From Blasia pusilla (Eukaryota > Marchantiophyta > Marchantiopsida > Blasiales), in assembly GCA_050084515.1 (NCBI GenBank), contig CM114273.1:558001-622000 (forward strand): DNA of 64,000 bases. The letters are read 5' to 3'. Every line of letters begins with the position of its first letter. The stretch's first letter is position 1. Both the position numbers and the translations under genes were made by a program. Below the pieces are notes generated by a model that did no database searches, had not been told where the DNA came from, and worked only from the letters and a program-made list of their open reading frames with translations. Shown in pieces: positions 1 through 12,027 of this stretch.

Positions 1-821
1 TCTGAGTTGTTGCAGACAGTCCTCTCCCTTGGTTCAGTTCATAGTCTGTCGGGGAGTGGTCGTCGATGACGAAGGGGAAAGCAATTGGGTTCAGTATCCC
101 ACTCTTGGTCCTCATAGAAGCTCCCCAGGAGTTGTTGGTTGCCGTCACTCTGTCAGTTTGTGGTCGCTGATGCAAACGAGGAGAGCAATTAGGGTCAGTC
201 AGTACCTTTTTGATTCTCAGTGTCCCTATATTCGCAATTCGCAGTGTCCGTAGAAGCTCTGGTTCGTCCCTGTAGCTGCATCTGAATTGTTGAAGGCACT
301 CTTCTCGTCCCCTACTTCCCTTGAGGTGTGATCGCTGATGAAAAAGTACAGAGCAATTGCGCGGTCGGTGAGACGCATTGCGTCTCCTCGTTCAGTGCCC
401 ATGGAAAAACGAGTGCTGAGCAGTTGGTCCGTTAGAAGCATCGCTGACTCTTGCCTTCGAGTAATAGTAGTAATCTTACGATGCCCCAACCCTCGCAATT
501 CCTAGAAGCTCAGGTCTATAGAAGCTCAGGTTCGTTTAGACTCGTTCTTTCTGGCAGTCTTCTCCCAAGTGTCGTTCAGAGTCCGTCGACTTCGAAATCA
601 CGACAACGAAGCTTCAGAGCGTCGTCGTTAAACTAACTTTGCTGCAAACACTTTTGTCCCACAGTCTGTGGTTGAACTTGCCATCTGTACTAAGAGAGCA
701 TCTGAAACCATTCTTTGAGCGTAATGAGAGGAGTGGGCGAACGAATCGAAGTGAAGAAAGAAGGATACGGTTATTCGAGCCGTGTGCTCAGCAAGCCATG
801 GATGTGTGTGTATGTGCGCAG
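1..821. other. 5' flank of the methyltransferase exon, no assignable gene
   Basis: GC-balanced sequence with only short open frames. A short stretch near 658-708 (+), directly after a CAG acceptor-like site, reads SVVELAICTKRASETI. This faintly resembles the N-terminal helix of LCM-family methyltransferases, but it runs into a stop and I cannot connect it by splicing to the exon at 822. No exon ending in the expected glycine-rich motif I sequence is visible, so the 5' part of the next gene is either missing, too diverged, or outside the window. Confidence 0.3.
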
Positions 822-1441
822 GGATGGATGCTCGGGTGTATCGATTGAGTTCGCTCCAAGGGTGCTCCGTGTTTGAGGTCGATTTCCCGAAGGTTCTAGA
901 CCTGAAGGACTCGATTTTGGATGTAGTCGTGAAGGCAGGGAGGAAGTTGCCATCGCTGCACGCGAAGCAAGTGGAAAGGGTGGCAGCCGATATTTCGCGC
1001 AACGACTGGTTTCATCGATTGGAGCAGGCGGGATACAATCGCCGGCTGCACACGGTTTGGATTCTGGAAGGACTGCTCTACTATCTGAAGGATGCGGAGG
1101 CCAAGGGAGTGTTGGAAACTATCGCCAAAGGAAGTCAGGAGGAGTCGGTTTTGCTGGCGGATTTCATGAACGAGTCGTCCACGCACTTGGGTAAAGACCT
1201 CAAGACCAAATTCTACTTCTACAACGATTGGCCCGAAGAGCTGTTGCCGCACTTCGGCTACGCTGACGTTCGAGTTTCTCAAGTCGGAGACCTGGATGCA
1301 AATTTCGGACTCGTGCACGACGAGCTCCATATTTTCAACCAGATACGCAAAGTGTCTCGGCATGTGAAATCCGACGAGCAAGGTAAGCCTTACCCGCGTC
1401 TCCTCCTCGTAGAAAGCACCGTCGCCCATCCTCAGGTCTAA
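822..1441 (+). CDS. LCM/TIGR00027-family SAM-dependent methyltransferase, 3' exon (partial)
   Basis: This exon encodes most of a class I SAM-dependent methyltransferase of the leucine carboxyl methyltransferase-like family. The acceptor TGCGCAG ends at 821. The first codon is completed by one G from an earlier exon, giving the end of motif I, GMDARVYRL. Then follow the acidic motif II VFEVDFP, VERVAADI, the loop TVWILEGLLYYL, the strand VLLADFMN, KFYFYNDWPEELL and the C-terminal PRLLLVEST; TAA is at 1439-1441. Family members usually hold about 300 residues, so roughly the first 80 to 100 are not visible upstream. The natural substrate of plant members is not established, so I assign only the fold and cofactor. 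The alternative is that the locus is a pseudogene lacking its 5' exons. The exon itself has no stop or frameshift. A long minus-strand open frame over it (896-1600) is a shadow. Confidence 0.78.
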
Positions 1442-1758
1442 ATGCGTTCGTGGCATGGGATGGCGACATCGGGAGAATGAGAGCTTCTTCTGTGCGCACC
1501 CTTCCGCCATGGACTTCAGGAGAAACGCGACAACCATCCTCATCAATATAGGCTCCTCCTTTTCACCGTGTTCTATAGTCAATGTGCGTGGATCCTGCAT
1601 CTCCTCAACTTCTGTACTTTCCTAAAATCGAGCAGTTTCACCCCTCCAATTATCGTCGTCGGTGTGCTCTTCTCTCATGTAGTTGGTCGCGTCTTTAGAC
1701 TGGGCCGAAATTCGCTTGCAAAATACACATTTTCAAACCTGATTCATTTCGGTTCATA

Positions 1759-1950
1759 GACCTCGTGTCGGACTGTTGGGATCGGCGGAAGAGCTGATTC
1801 ATCGAGAAGCTGTCACCGACTTCAGGGCACGAGCACTTCTAAGTGTCATGGCGAGCTATGGCATGAACGACGACAGTGTGCTAGACATGGTGGTTGTCCC
1901 GGCGCCAATCAGATCGAGTAGGATCCTACACTTCCGCGTATCTTCATAAT
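1759..1950 (+). other. possible extra exon of unknown identity
   Basis: An acceptor-like TTCATAG is followed by a frame open for about 60 codons to a TAA. It contains GLLGSAEELIHREAV and MASYGMNDDSVLDMVVVP, which have the composition of real protein. It does not join in phase to the GTAAGC donor-like site at 1382 in the methyltransferase exon, so I do not merge it with that gene. No family is recognised. Confidence 0.2.
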
Positions 1951-2815
1951 CTAGGAACGCCTGTTGCAACTCTGGGAACGCACGCAACAGAGATTTGTGT
2001 GCTCTGGCGTGAGATTCCTTTTTTTTTTTCCTGTATGTAATCGTGAAAGTAAGGCAATATTTCTTCTATCTTCGCAATATTTCTCCCATCTTCGCAGTCT
2101 CGAATTCTCCAAAGAACGTCTGGAATTCACTTGTAGTGACAGTTGCCTACCGTCTTGCAATCGTAATCGTTGGCTCTTTCCCTCCGCCACACCTTCCCCT
2201 GCTTCATTCGTTGCGCATCAGATATCCAAAGAAATCCTTCCATCTTCACAGTTGCCAACCGCTCCTCGCAATCCGTCAACTCAACTCTCAACAACCTCAA
2301 GCATCGGCGCTTTCCCTCCCCCATCCCTCTCCTCAACTCCACTCCTTCTGCATCACATCTGCGGCACGATCCCCTCCGAAACGCACACGCGTGTGTCGCA
2401 GCGAGCAGCACGCGACAACAAAACGAATCCCGTTTCCGAAATAAATGTCATCCCGAGCAGCCAGCCCACACAAACGTCATCGCCCCCACACCTCGGCTCT
2501 GTCCCGCAGGAAGAGCTATCCCCAAAGGAATAGAAAGTGCGAACCAAGGTAGAAGAGAAGGGAATGGAATGTTCGCTCGTGCTATAATTCGCGGAAACGT
2601 GCGTGCGCATAGTAACTCGCTAAAAAAGCAAGCGCGAAAAAATTCTCACTGATAACAACGAAGAGCAGAATCTACATCCGATGAGTTGCAGTAGAGTACA
2701 CTCTCCTGCCGGACAGCTTCCAGAACCGAACAGGTCAGGAGCTTTAACAACGCTAGCAACAGAGAACAGATGGGAGGAAGGTGGTTGGCATGGCGCGATC
2801 CGATGATTCCGATCG

Positions 2816-3142
2816 CGCCGTCCTCGCTATGTCCGCCCTCCCACGCTGGAAAGTGCACACTGCACAGACTGCAACAATCCCGATCCTGCGAAACGAAGTC
2901 ACTGTGATCTCGCAGAGCGCCTGCAGCGTAAAGAACCGAAGCGGAAAGCTCATTTCCCTTCCGCACTGACACCATTAATTGCAGATTCAACGCGGAATAT
3001 AGAAGCGTCACTCGCTGCAGCCGATGCTGATCTGGAAGTCGCAGAAACTCCCGCAGCGGAATCAGCAGATCGGCCACAGAGAAAGAGGCAGAGATCAGGG
3101 GATCGACAGAAATTTCACAGGATGTACCATGGAAGGAATTAG
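2816..3142 (+). other. unrecognised open frame, about 108 codons
   Basis: A frame without an ATG runs from about 2816 to the TAG at 3140-3142. It has a Cys/His cluster (HCTDCNNPDPAKRSHC) and then an Ala/Glu-rich and Arg/Gln-rich tail (RPQRKRQR). It could be a terminal exon of a nuclear protein, but no splice partner or family is recognised. The surrounding stretch 1950-2800 holds only short overlapping frames. Confidence 0.2.
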
Positions 3143-3239
3143 TTGGCGCAACTGACAGTCCGGGGCTTGTGTCGGACGGATAGGTGGATCCCGAAAACCC
3201 AAGGACAGAGTAGACGACGGAGTAGATTTATAGCGCGAC

Positions 3240-4640
3240 CATATCTCCGTCCATCCGTATTTTTGTCGTAACTATCATTCATCCACCACATCCGAATAAT
3301 GCATTTAAGGGCTGGGTTTAAGGGATTAGTTTCTTTTTTAACTTCAATAATTTTATTGAATTATTAGTGGGCAGTAAATGAGAAATTTTTTTTTCCTTGT
3401 ATAAAGGGATTGTTTTTTTCTGCCCACAATTTCCACGTGTCAAGTAAAGAAGTCTTTCCAAATGAAGAAGTCATGTTCCAATATAAAATTAATTTTCTTT
3501 CTATAGAGAGAATGGTAATTCTTTACCACCTTTTATTTTGTGAGTGGAAGGAAGACACTTATCATTTGCTTGATAGGGTTATAAGTAATTTTTTTCCCGT
3601 AGGATATCATAAAAATTTATAGTATATAGTAGTTAGCATGCTAGTGAAAAGAGATATTATTATAAGAAATTATTTTAAAAAATTGAAATTAAAGAGTGGA
3701 TATTTTTTTAACCCACTCTTCACATACATAAAATCACCACTTAACCATTCTCCCGTAAATATAACCCTCACCAATCAAATCAAATTCCACTACTTCCTAC
3801 AATAATTACTACTAAGTTTTAACCCATTCCTCACTTACATAAAATCACCACTAAACCACTCTCCTATAAATATAATTCTCATCAATCAAATTAAACCCTA
3901 CTATTTCCTCCAATAATTATTATCTAAAATTTTTCTTTTCTTCTCAAACCCATAGCAAATCACAAAATGAATATATAAAATAAAAAATAGTAACATCTTA
4001 CTATCTTGTCCTATTATGATTCCTATCTTGTCTTGTCCTACTTGTGGGGTTGTGCATTATAGTATGGATATGCATATACATGGTAAATTTTGAAATTATA
4101 GAATTGATGAGTAAATAACAAATGAATTTTTTAAATTAATTTTTAGTATAGAAAGAAAGAAATAATCATTAATTTTCAACCCCTATCTTTCATTTGGTAA
4201 AATAAATTCATTCATTTTGATCCAAAATTTATTTCAAAATACTATTTAGAAATATTTCATAATAAAAGGTTGAAAATTTAAATATTTCATCCTTTTGAAG
4301 AGGAATATTTTTTCACTATGATGTTATTATCTATTCTCATTAAAAAAATGTTATCTCATTTCCAAATGTTACTTGATTTTTTTAAAAACATGAAATAATG
4401 AAATAGTAATTTTAATTTAAAAAATCTAGCATGAAAGTTATTCATAATTTTTTCCCAAGAATTATTTTTTCAAAAAAATCATATAATTAGTAAAACTTTT
4501 TTCTATTCAAGTTTTGGCTTAGTATAGGCAAAATTCAACAAAAATTAAAAAGTTTGAAGGCTTCACATGTGGGATTCAATAGGAACCTCTCAGCCAAAGC
4601 TTGCGCTCTTAATAGTATGATATGATTAAATCTATTACCT
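3240..4640. other. AT-rich spacer with a two-copy tandem repeat
   Basis: The spacer is strongly AT-rich, with no coding signal. An imperfect direct duplication of about 111 bp occupies 3710-3820 and 3821-3930; both units begin ACCCA[CT]TC and include ACATAAAATCACCACT. Nothing else is supportable here. Confidence 0.6.
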
Positions 4641-4669
4641 ATATTGTTAAGAAGATGGGTTTTAGAAAA

Positions 4670-5300
4670 CCCTCAGGATAGCACACGGACAAAGTCCATG
4701 TCTGCAGACTTCTTTATGTCCTATGGACGAACATGTCAGTGCGGGCCCGAGTACCCGCGGCCCGCCCTCGAGCCCGCCGAGAGCTCGATGTGTAGACCTG
4801 GGGTGACGGAGCCCGCACAAGTTGCGTGGCTTGCAACCAGGCAAGGTTGCATGTAGACAAATTTTGTGTCCGTGGACTTATGTCTGTCCTATGGAAGGAC
4901 TTGTCGATATGGGCCCTATCTTTCCCTTCTTTCTCCTTCCTCTTACTTGCCTTTGTGTTCAATACTCTCCCGTTTCTTCCTCCCTCCACCTCCACTCCCT
5001 CCTTCCTCATTGCTCCATTCATCCTTGCCTTGCCTTCCATCATGGACTATAAGTGTGGGTCCCACCTCTTGGAACCTATAACCATGGACATGTCCGTCCA
5101 TGTACGTCCTAAGGAAGGACTTGTCCGTTTTTGTGCAACCATGCAACCAGGTCCCTACAAGGCCCATAGAGGGCTTCATCTTGCCCAATGGGGGCCAAGC
5201 AAGTCATACGGGCTTGGTTGCGATCCATGCAACGAGTGCGGGATCTGTTAGCATGGGTCTACGCGGAGGGCTCTGGACGGGCTTGGATGCGGCCCAGACA
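4670..5300 (+). repeat. dispersed repeat family R1, copy 1
   Basis: This non-coding repeat is marked by recurring phrases such as GTCCGTCCATG, GAAGGACTTGTCC and TTTTTGTGCAACC, a pyrimidine-rich middle (CTCCCTCCACCTCCACTC) and CCCGCAC-rich stretches. Related copies lie at about 6956-6995 (fragment), 20130-20420 (minus), 21200-21680 (minus), 23340-23700 (+) and 51930-52230 (+). No protein of its own is visible. It is probably a non-autonomous transposon or decayed LTR sequence. Confidence 0.6.
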
Positions 5301-5304
5301 TGTC

Positions 5305-6090
5305 TGTCGTGCGCATACACATCGCTAACATAACATAGATCACTGTCATCGAACACACACACACACACACACAAATACGCATGATCCCATGCTTACTCAT
5401 GGCATCCAAACAACGAGATAAGAAGTACCAAAATATCTCCAATAAAATGAAATTAAATCTCTCTTACAACACCACTCTTCTCACATGTGTGCACTCTCAC
5501 ATGTCTCTCTCAATGTCAAACCAAACCCACTCTCCTAATGAGAGGTTTGGGTTACACACACAAGGCAAGCAAGACCATAGCTCTGCTGCCTCATGCCAAG
5601 AGGTTCAACAAAGAGAGAATGAGCTCTCAAGCTCTCTCTCCTTGAGGTATACCCCTCCCCTCTCCCAAGCTCTCTCCATGGTTACCTAAGCTCCCAAGTC
5701 ACCTCCTTGGCTCTTGACCTCATGTAGGAGGTCAAGGGCCACTTACCAAAAATATAAAGTTGACCATATACTAAAAATGGTACTTACCTAAAATAGTAAG
5801 TTTCTCAATATGGCTCTAAATGAGCCGAAACGAAGGGGAAACTTGCTCTCTCAGGTTTCATGGGGCCTTAGCGGGTCATCCTCGACTGCCTGAGCCTGTC
5901 CTCAACTACTTGTGAAGGCGCTCTACTAGATCTCACCAATCTATCCTAAAAGACGTGACAATTGTCGTGCGCAAGCACATTGCTACATAAAATACATCGT
6001 TGTCACCGAACACATACACAAACACGCACGATCCCATGGTAACTCATGGCATCCAAAAAAAAAGACAAGAAGTACCAAAATATCTCCAAT
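5305..6090 (-). repeat. LTR-like repeat with about 130-bp terminal duplications
   Basis: Two direct copies of a roughly 130-bp unit (5305-5435 and 5963-6090) both start TGTCGTGCGCA and end ATATCTCCA, so they have TG...CA ends. They flank a 527-bp middle. On the minus strand the unit at 6090 starts TGGAGATATT directly after a G-rich polypurine tract (AGGGGGGCGA). That is the arrangement expected where the 3' LTR of the minus-strand gypsy element at 6.2-6.95 kb begins. The middle (about 5527-5960) is repeated in inverted orientation at 9680-10130. Either this is one LTR followed by a partial second LTR, or a small TRIM-like element; the five flanking bases do not match perfectly as a target duplication. 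A (CA)n tract lies at about 5354-5373. Confidence 0.55.
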
Positions 6091-6224
6091 CGCCCCCCTA
6101 GCTGGTGGTTAGGTCCCTCTAACTCTAGATAGCCATCTATCCCTACCTACCATGACATACATCTCTCGGACGCTAAGAGCAAGAAGGCCGGGTGCTCATG
6201 TGGCCCCATCGTAAGTCGCCTTCT

Positions 6225-6955
6225 TGTCATCCATGTCCCAGACTCAAGTCGGAATGTAGAACTACCTATGCTATGTACATGTGGGACACATCCATCGTCC
6301 CTGAGGAACCCTAGTGAGAGGTGGAATCAAACATGCCATATCCCATCCTCTCGATTACCCATCACAGACTAGCATAGTGGTTGCACCACGAGCGGAACCA
6401 CACAACATACACCGCAAGCATGCAGGAACTACTTCTAAGCTCGGATCAATTGTACCGTCAATGTTCGGAAGATGACATGGCGTACAATTACGCACATGGT
6501 CCTTCCAAACCATACCATCGCGTCCCTCTAATAAGAGAACACCCGATGGCAAAACCTCACGCTCTCTCAAGACGGTGCGCCCTGAAGTCACATCCAACAT
6601 CGTGGGTGCCGTCTGCTGCAAGTAGACATAGTCTCCCTGATGAAACCTCTGGATAGTAGGTTGATAACCACCTCCCCGAATAGTCGCATATCTCAACGTA
6701 TCTCGATGTTGCGCAATTGCCAAGTTCTCAAACGCCAAGGGCATCACTCTCCGAAACAACTCAGCCCTCTGAGAACAAGCTCGCATCCATATATCAGGGT
6801 CATCAAGGTTCAACACCTCACCAACATCTGGACGAATGGCCGTAGGTAAATCTCGCTCTCGGCCATAAAGCAACAAGTACGGTGAGAAAGACGCTAAGGA
6901 TGCCTCCTTGCTGAATCTGTATCCCATCGCCAACCATGGCAACTGAACCATGACA
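6225..6955 (-). pseudogene. Ty3/gypsy integrase C-terminal region fused to a PHD finger (truncated, broken)
   Basis: This is the tail of a Ty3/gypsy polyprotein read on the minus strand. It starts inside the integrase catalytic-core end (WLAMGYRFSKEASLASFSPY, LLYGRERDLPTAI). It continues through ENLAIAQHRDTLRYATI, the GDYVYLQQTAPT barrel-like segment and VLPSGVLLLEGRDG, and ends in a Cys-rich module: CMLC, then MLVCD, GWDMACL, VPQGRWMCPTC. That spacing is a C4HC3 PHD zinc finger, a class of chromatin reader. Two ligands are lost: one Cys falls at a TAA stop, and the His is replaced by Asp in GWDM. Upstream the frame is cut at about 6955 by a dispersed-repeat fragment. Downstream a polypurine tract and LTR-like sequence follow at about 6090. 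Gag, protease, RT and the integrase core of this copy are absent. It is not intact. Confidence 0.8.
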
Positions 6956-7330
6956 GACTTGTTCGTTTTTTGTGCAACCTTGGCAAGTCGCTAATCACAT
7001 TTGGGTTGGAAGCCAAAATCAAGGGTTGGGCAGAAGATGGGGAAGCTGAGGTTCCCATGTAGAACCCCTTAAGTACCTAAGGGTGTCACATATTGCTCGC
7101 CTTATCCCCGAGAGTTGCTACACCCCTTTCTTGCCTAAGGCTTGTCTCAAGGTGCATGCATGTCTTGCCTAGTGTTAGTCCAACAATGGGTTCCACCAAA
7201 ATTCCTAATCTTACGACTAGCTAGGTCATACATACGTCTTTCCTCCTTGGACCCATGATCATGACTTGCTCCTCAAGTCTTGATTGGCATGGGTGCCATA
7301 GATTTAGCTATTTGCAATGGACATGCTTAC
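6956..7330 (+). repeat. dispersed repeat family R2, copy 1
   Basis: After a short R1-like phrase (GTTTTTTGTGCAACC), this stretch shares blocks with 19900-20800: CATTTGGGTTG...GCCAAAAT, GCTACACCCCTTTCT, CGCCTAG/TGCCTAG...GTTAGTCC and CATGATCATGACT. Some shared blocks are inverted in the second copy, so the family is rearranged. No coding sequence is recognised. Confidence 0.5.
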
Positions 7331-9680
7331 CTTCAAGGAAAAGCTAGAGGGCATAAAGTCTCTAGAGCTTAAGTAGATTTTTCATAAGCCATGAAGCCAA
7401 CATATATCTTAGGACCCACTTTGTAGTTGGAAGGACCAACACAACTTAATGGACACCTGCCACCAAGTGATAAAAGAGAGACCAAGAGCAGTTGAGAGTT
7501 GAAGCGCTAAAGGCAACTAAATTTGGAATCTTTGTAGAGGAGTACCAAGGTGATGACACGAGGAGAATGTTTCTTCCAACCAAGATTGAGGTAGAGAAGA
7601 AGAAGAAAAGTTTGGATGCAAGGTTGTTGCATAGGAGAAAACCAAAAATGGAAGCTGACAGAAGTCTAGAGAAAGACCAAAGTTGCAAGAGAGAGAAATT
7701 ATGAAGCGTCGCTTGCGAGGAAGGCAAGAGAAGATAAGTAGAGAAAGGAAAGAACAAGGAAGATGAACGACTTGAATTAGAGTAGGAACCATAAGTGTCG
7801 GAAATACCTTCACAACACTTAGAGGATGAAATCCAAATTTTTATGGAAGCCTCAAAGATATTGGGTAGAGATGGCACGTACCCTATTTTCAAGAGAGTAT
7901 ATAAGATTGTGATTTGCATCCAAGGAATTTATAATCTCACGTTTATGAAATTTGAATTGAATTTTTGAAGGTAAAATAAACTTGAAGCAGATGAATTTTT
8001 TTGGTGGGTTGAAAACATTGAGAAACCCACTTTTCAGATCCCAAAAGCATGTATGATGTGAGAGACCTACATTTGAATGAAGATATTCACAAGTTGATAC
8101 AATCAATGACAACAAATTTGTACGTTGAGCGTTTTCGTTTATTCTACGTCCAAACATATGAGAAACACATCCAACATTTTGTCTTCAACCCTCATCATGA
8201 CAAGTGGGAAGCTAATTGAAGGAGAAAAGATATGGAATTCTACAGAGAAGTAGACCAGATGAAAAGTATATGGATGAACCACTTGTATTTCTTTATTTGG
8301 GATAAGAATCACTAATATAAAGGATGGATGGAGTTTGCACGTCATAATAAACTTCCCGCTCTGACATGTCATGCACCTCCAAGAAAGAGGAGTTTTCCTA
8401 TAGCAATACACACTTTGAAGTCTCCAATGTCAAACCTCTCAATCCATCCCCTGCCCTTGGTTCAACTACATGGTTCCCAAGGTGGGTTTTACACTCTAAA
8501 CTCCCTTGGAGATCCTCCCCCTAATATATACATTTCTAGAGATATTTTTCCCCTCCTTCCAAGGAATCCATCTTGGATCACTCTTTGTGGCCCTTAACCC
8601 AAACTATGATTTTGCTAGTTCAAGGCTTTTAAAAAAACAAATACCTTTACTTGTGGGTTTGTCCAGAGATTTGGTGCATTGGAACCAGATCATTGCAAGG
8701 TTTTTGGCGCCATCTTACTCATCACAGACACATATGGGTTGTAGCCGTCATGAACTCAAACGTGAAGAAAAAACAAATGCTTACTTAGATTCTAAACTTA
8801 GTTACAACCTTCTAGGAGCTAGTCCAACTCTTATGGGACTTGAGGTTTGCTTAAGTTCCACCCTACATTTGGCCATGCTCTCTTGGGTCACAACCCTTAG
8901 AACTTGAGATGCCCATTCAGCCTTTGAGTCTCCAATACATTTCCATCCTAGTGTGAGTTTCATATTGGCTCGTGTTTGGTTATGAGGGTTTTAATAGTTT
9001 TATATAGTGACAGGTTAAACGCTACTGACTAGATGTTTCTCTTTGTTCTTTTGGCTCCCAAACTATAGATTTTTTTTCACAAGCTAACATTTAGGATGAT
9101 TTTCTAAAGATTTCATATTCATGGGCTATTGTTTCAGAAGCTATGAGATTTTCAATAGAGAACTAAACTTTGTAACTTCAAAATTACTTGAAACAAACTA
9201 GGAAAACTCCTCTTTCTTGGAGATGTATGTGCTATGCGTTGCCCTTTTGTTAATTAGTATGAGGCATTCCTTTCCACAATAGAATGGTTCATAATGTAAA
9301 AATTATTCTCCAATAGACACGTGTTGAGCCACAATCCAAAAAAAATAAAAATAAACCCTTCCATTAGTTTATAGATGTTACATCCTTTAAACTTAAACCC
9401 CATAAAATTATGAAAGAAATACCCCACATGAATAATAGCAATTGTCACAAAGGTAATTTTTTTGGATACTAGTGTAACAAAGTACTAGTAATTAAGCTGC
9501 TTGTACTATGCACAGGAGTTATCATTTTTTTTTTCACTTAACTCCTTGTCCTTAGCTCAAATTCTTAAAATGACACATATCAGCATGAGAAAAGAATTCG
9601 AAGGACATGCGTCAACTTCAGGAAGAGGGTTTTCAAGGCTACACGAAAACGGACAAGTTTGGACATATTGACAGTCATGT
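7330..9680. other. spacer, no recognised gene
   Basis: Both strands carry open frames of 60-157 codons (for example minus 7446-7919 and plus 8506-8907). None shows a recognisable domain, a splice context or convincing composition. Parts may be decayed transposon sequence. I see no supportable feature. Confidence 0.5.
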
Positions 9681-10130
9681 AACATCTTTTAGGATAGATT
9701 GATGAGATCTAGTAGAGCGCCTTCACGAGTAGTGTAGGGCAGGCTCACGAGGTCGAAGGTGACCTGCTGAGGCCCCGGGAAACCTGAGAGAGCAAGTTTC
9801 CCCTTCGTTTCGGCTCATTTAGAGCCATATTGAAGAACTAACTATTTTAGGTAAGTACCATTTTGAGTATATGGTCAACTTTCTATTTTTGTTAAGTGGC
9901 CCTTGACCTCCTACATGAGGTCAAGAGCCAAGGAGGTGACTTGGGAGCATAGGTAACCATGGAGAGAGCTTGGGAGAGGGGAGGGGTATACCTCAAGGAG
10001 AGAGAGCTTGAGAGCTCATTCTCTCTTTGTTGAACCTCTTGGCATGAGGCAGCGGAGCTATGGTCTTGCTTGGCTTATGTGTGTAACCCAAGCCTCTCAT
10101 TAGGAAAGTGGGTTTGGTTTGAATATCCGG
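9680..10130 (+). repeat. LTR-like repeat, inverted copy of 5527-5960
   Basis: The reverse complement of this segment matches 5527-5960 along almost its whole length, including GTCAAGGGCCACTT, GCCGAAACGAAGGGGAAAC and CTACTAGATCTC. The two copies face each other across 3.7 kb. Related fragments occur at about 11505-11560 and, more decayed, at 43120-43240. Orientation and context suggest decayed LTRs of the gypsy family found in this window, but no primer-binding site is evident. Confidence 0.55.
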
Positions 10131-10797
10131 AAATCGCTCACAGGTGCAGGGTAAGAGACCACAATGGGTAACCTGACAATAATGTCGATGTCGCTCCTCG
10201 GCAACTGCAAATCTCAACCCCAACTCGGTCGTGAAGACAACTCCTCCAATCAGCAAGTCGTTCTCCCCTCGTACTGACGTTGCTTAAACCTCCTCGATGT
10301 GCGGTGCAGGTTCAGAGGTCTAGTGCGGGACTGGCGGCACGGAACGGCTACAAATGACACGGCACTCAGGAATGGGGTGCGGCACTTGGCGACATATCCT
10401 CCTCAATCAACAATTCATATGCTCTGCTCCTTAGTGAAGGAGCGGCTCTACGATCGAGACGATGCGGTGCGGCCACAAGCGGCACAGCGCGGCAATCGGC
10501 GGCGCGTTGCGGCTACGGATGTCACGGAATGGTACTCGATCGTCGTCGAGCGGCTACCAATCACAACATAGTAACATGAAATGAAAACTCAAACACCATA
10601 ACCCGAGGTCACCTGCCATCACCGGTTGATGACGAAACTATGATGACGATGGCGGCCAAACCAAAGTACGTGGTGGCGATGCAAGTCAGAGAATCAACGG
10701 TGGTTGTGGAAGACCCTCCACTCCGTAATGGCGGCAATGGCAACCAAAGAGTGGACAACGGCCGAACGCGGCTCTGAGCTACACTAGGCGGCGGCGG

Positions 10798-10910
10798 TGG
10801 CCAGTGCTGGACCGTTGACGATGAAGGTTGATCATTGACGCTGACGGCGGACTATTGACGGTGATGGTTGACCATTTATGGTGACGGTGGACCATTGACC
10901 GTGATTATGA
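10798..10910 (+). repeat. imperfect minisatellite, about four units of 22-27 bp
   Basis: A GC-richer stretch repeats the theme TTGAC(G/C)(G/A)TGA(T/C)GG(T/C)TGACCATT with substitutions. It lies in unassigned DNA between LTR-like fragments and Gag of copy A. The flanking sequence 10130-12000 shows no recognisable gene. Confidence 0.5.
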
Positions 10911-12027
10911 CGACGATGGCTGCCGCCGGCGCGGCGGCTGGTTTAGGGTTTGAACAATTTAACCCTAAAAATTTCCTAGCAATGGAAGTTTTTCCATATT
11001 GACCATAAATTTTTGCACGAAACTTCAAATTTTGCACTGTTTGTTGCACAACATGCAGAGCTTCACGATCTAGGACGGCATCAAAAATATTTTGAATTGG
11101 ACATTCGAGTAAAAATTGACGGGGACTGTCGTAAAGCCCAATGTCTCTTTCTCCTACACAAAATTTGACAGCGCTTCCGCGTTGATTCCTCACAAAGAAA
11201 ATGTAAAACCTATGAGAACACAAATCAACAAGCTACATGGTGCTCTCGAGAGCACCGGCATGGAGAAATCCGCCCCCATACTCAAATTCCTATAAAAAAA
11301 TTGGGCAGCGCTTCCGCGTGTCACTCTCCCGTACAAAAAATCAGCAAAGCAAAACAGCAAACTCGCACAGCTCTTGCTCCGGTGAGCACTCCCATGAGCC
11401 ATGAAGCCGGGAATACGATCCCCCAACCTGCACCAAACATCGAGCAACCAACGAGCTCCCCCATGAAACTCTCTCACTCACTCAATCTCTCAATGTAAAA
11501 TAAGATCCAATCTCTCTTACAACACCATAGTACTCACATGTGTGCACTCTCACACAAGTTATTTGGGATATTAGGTTTTGTCCTGATGCTGAGAACATCA
11601 ATGATGTATGGGTAAAGGGGACATAGACCTGTGTGGGATATCCAGAGTTGAGGATTGTTTGTCGATGAGACGATAGATCGGTTGATTTGCCACATTACGA
11701 TGCTTGTTGTTGCACAACACACCTCTCAGTGAGAGAGTGTAGATTGAGTGCGGCATGTTTAGTTTGAGTGATTGAGGGATTACTCATGAGATTGAGAGTG
11801 ATCGTGTGAGAGGGGCATGAGGGCTATCACGGCGTCCTTTCAGGATTTTGAAAGGCGAGGTAGTGGACCTTAGAGTAGCTCTGGAAGGTTAACCCAGAGT
11901 GGTGCAAGATTTCGAGGGTCTACCTCGATCTCCTTCTGTGTCATCTTCAGACAAGGGGGAGCATGTAAAGGAGTGTGTTAGTGTTCCACCATACACATTG
12001 AGTGGTCCTACCAATTGAACGTACAAG

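Noticed and set aside
896-1600. 234-codon open frame on the minus strand over the methyltransferase exon
   Set aside because: Antisense shadow; the plus-strand frame contains all the LCM-family motifs.
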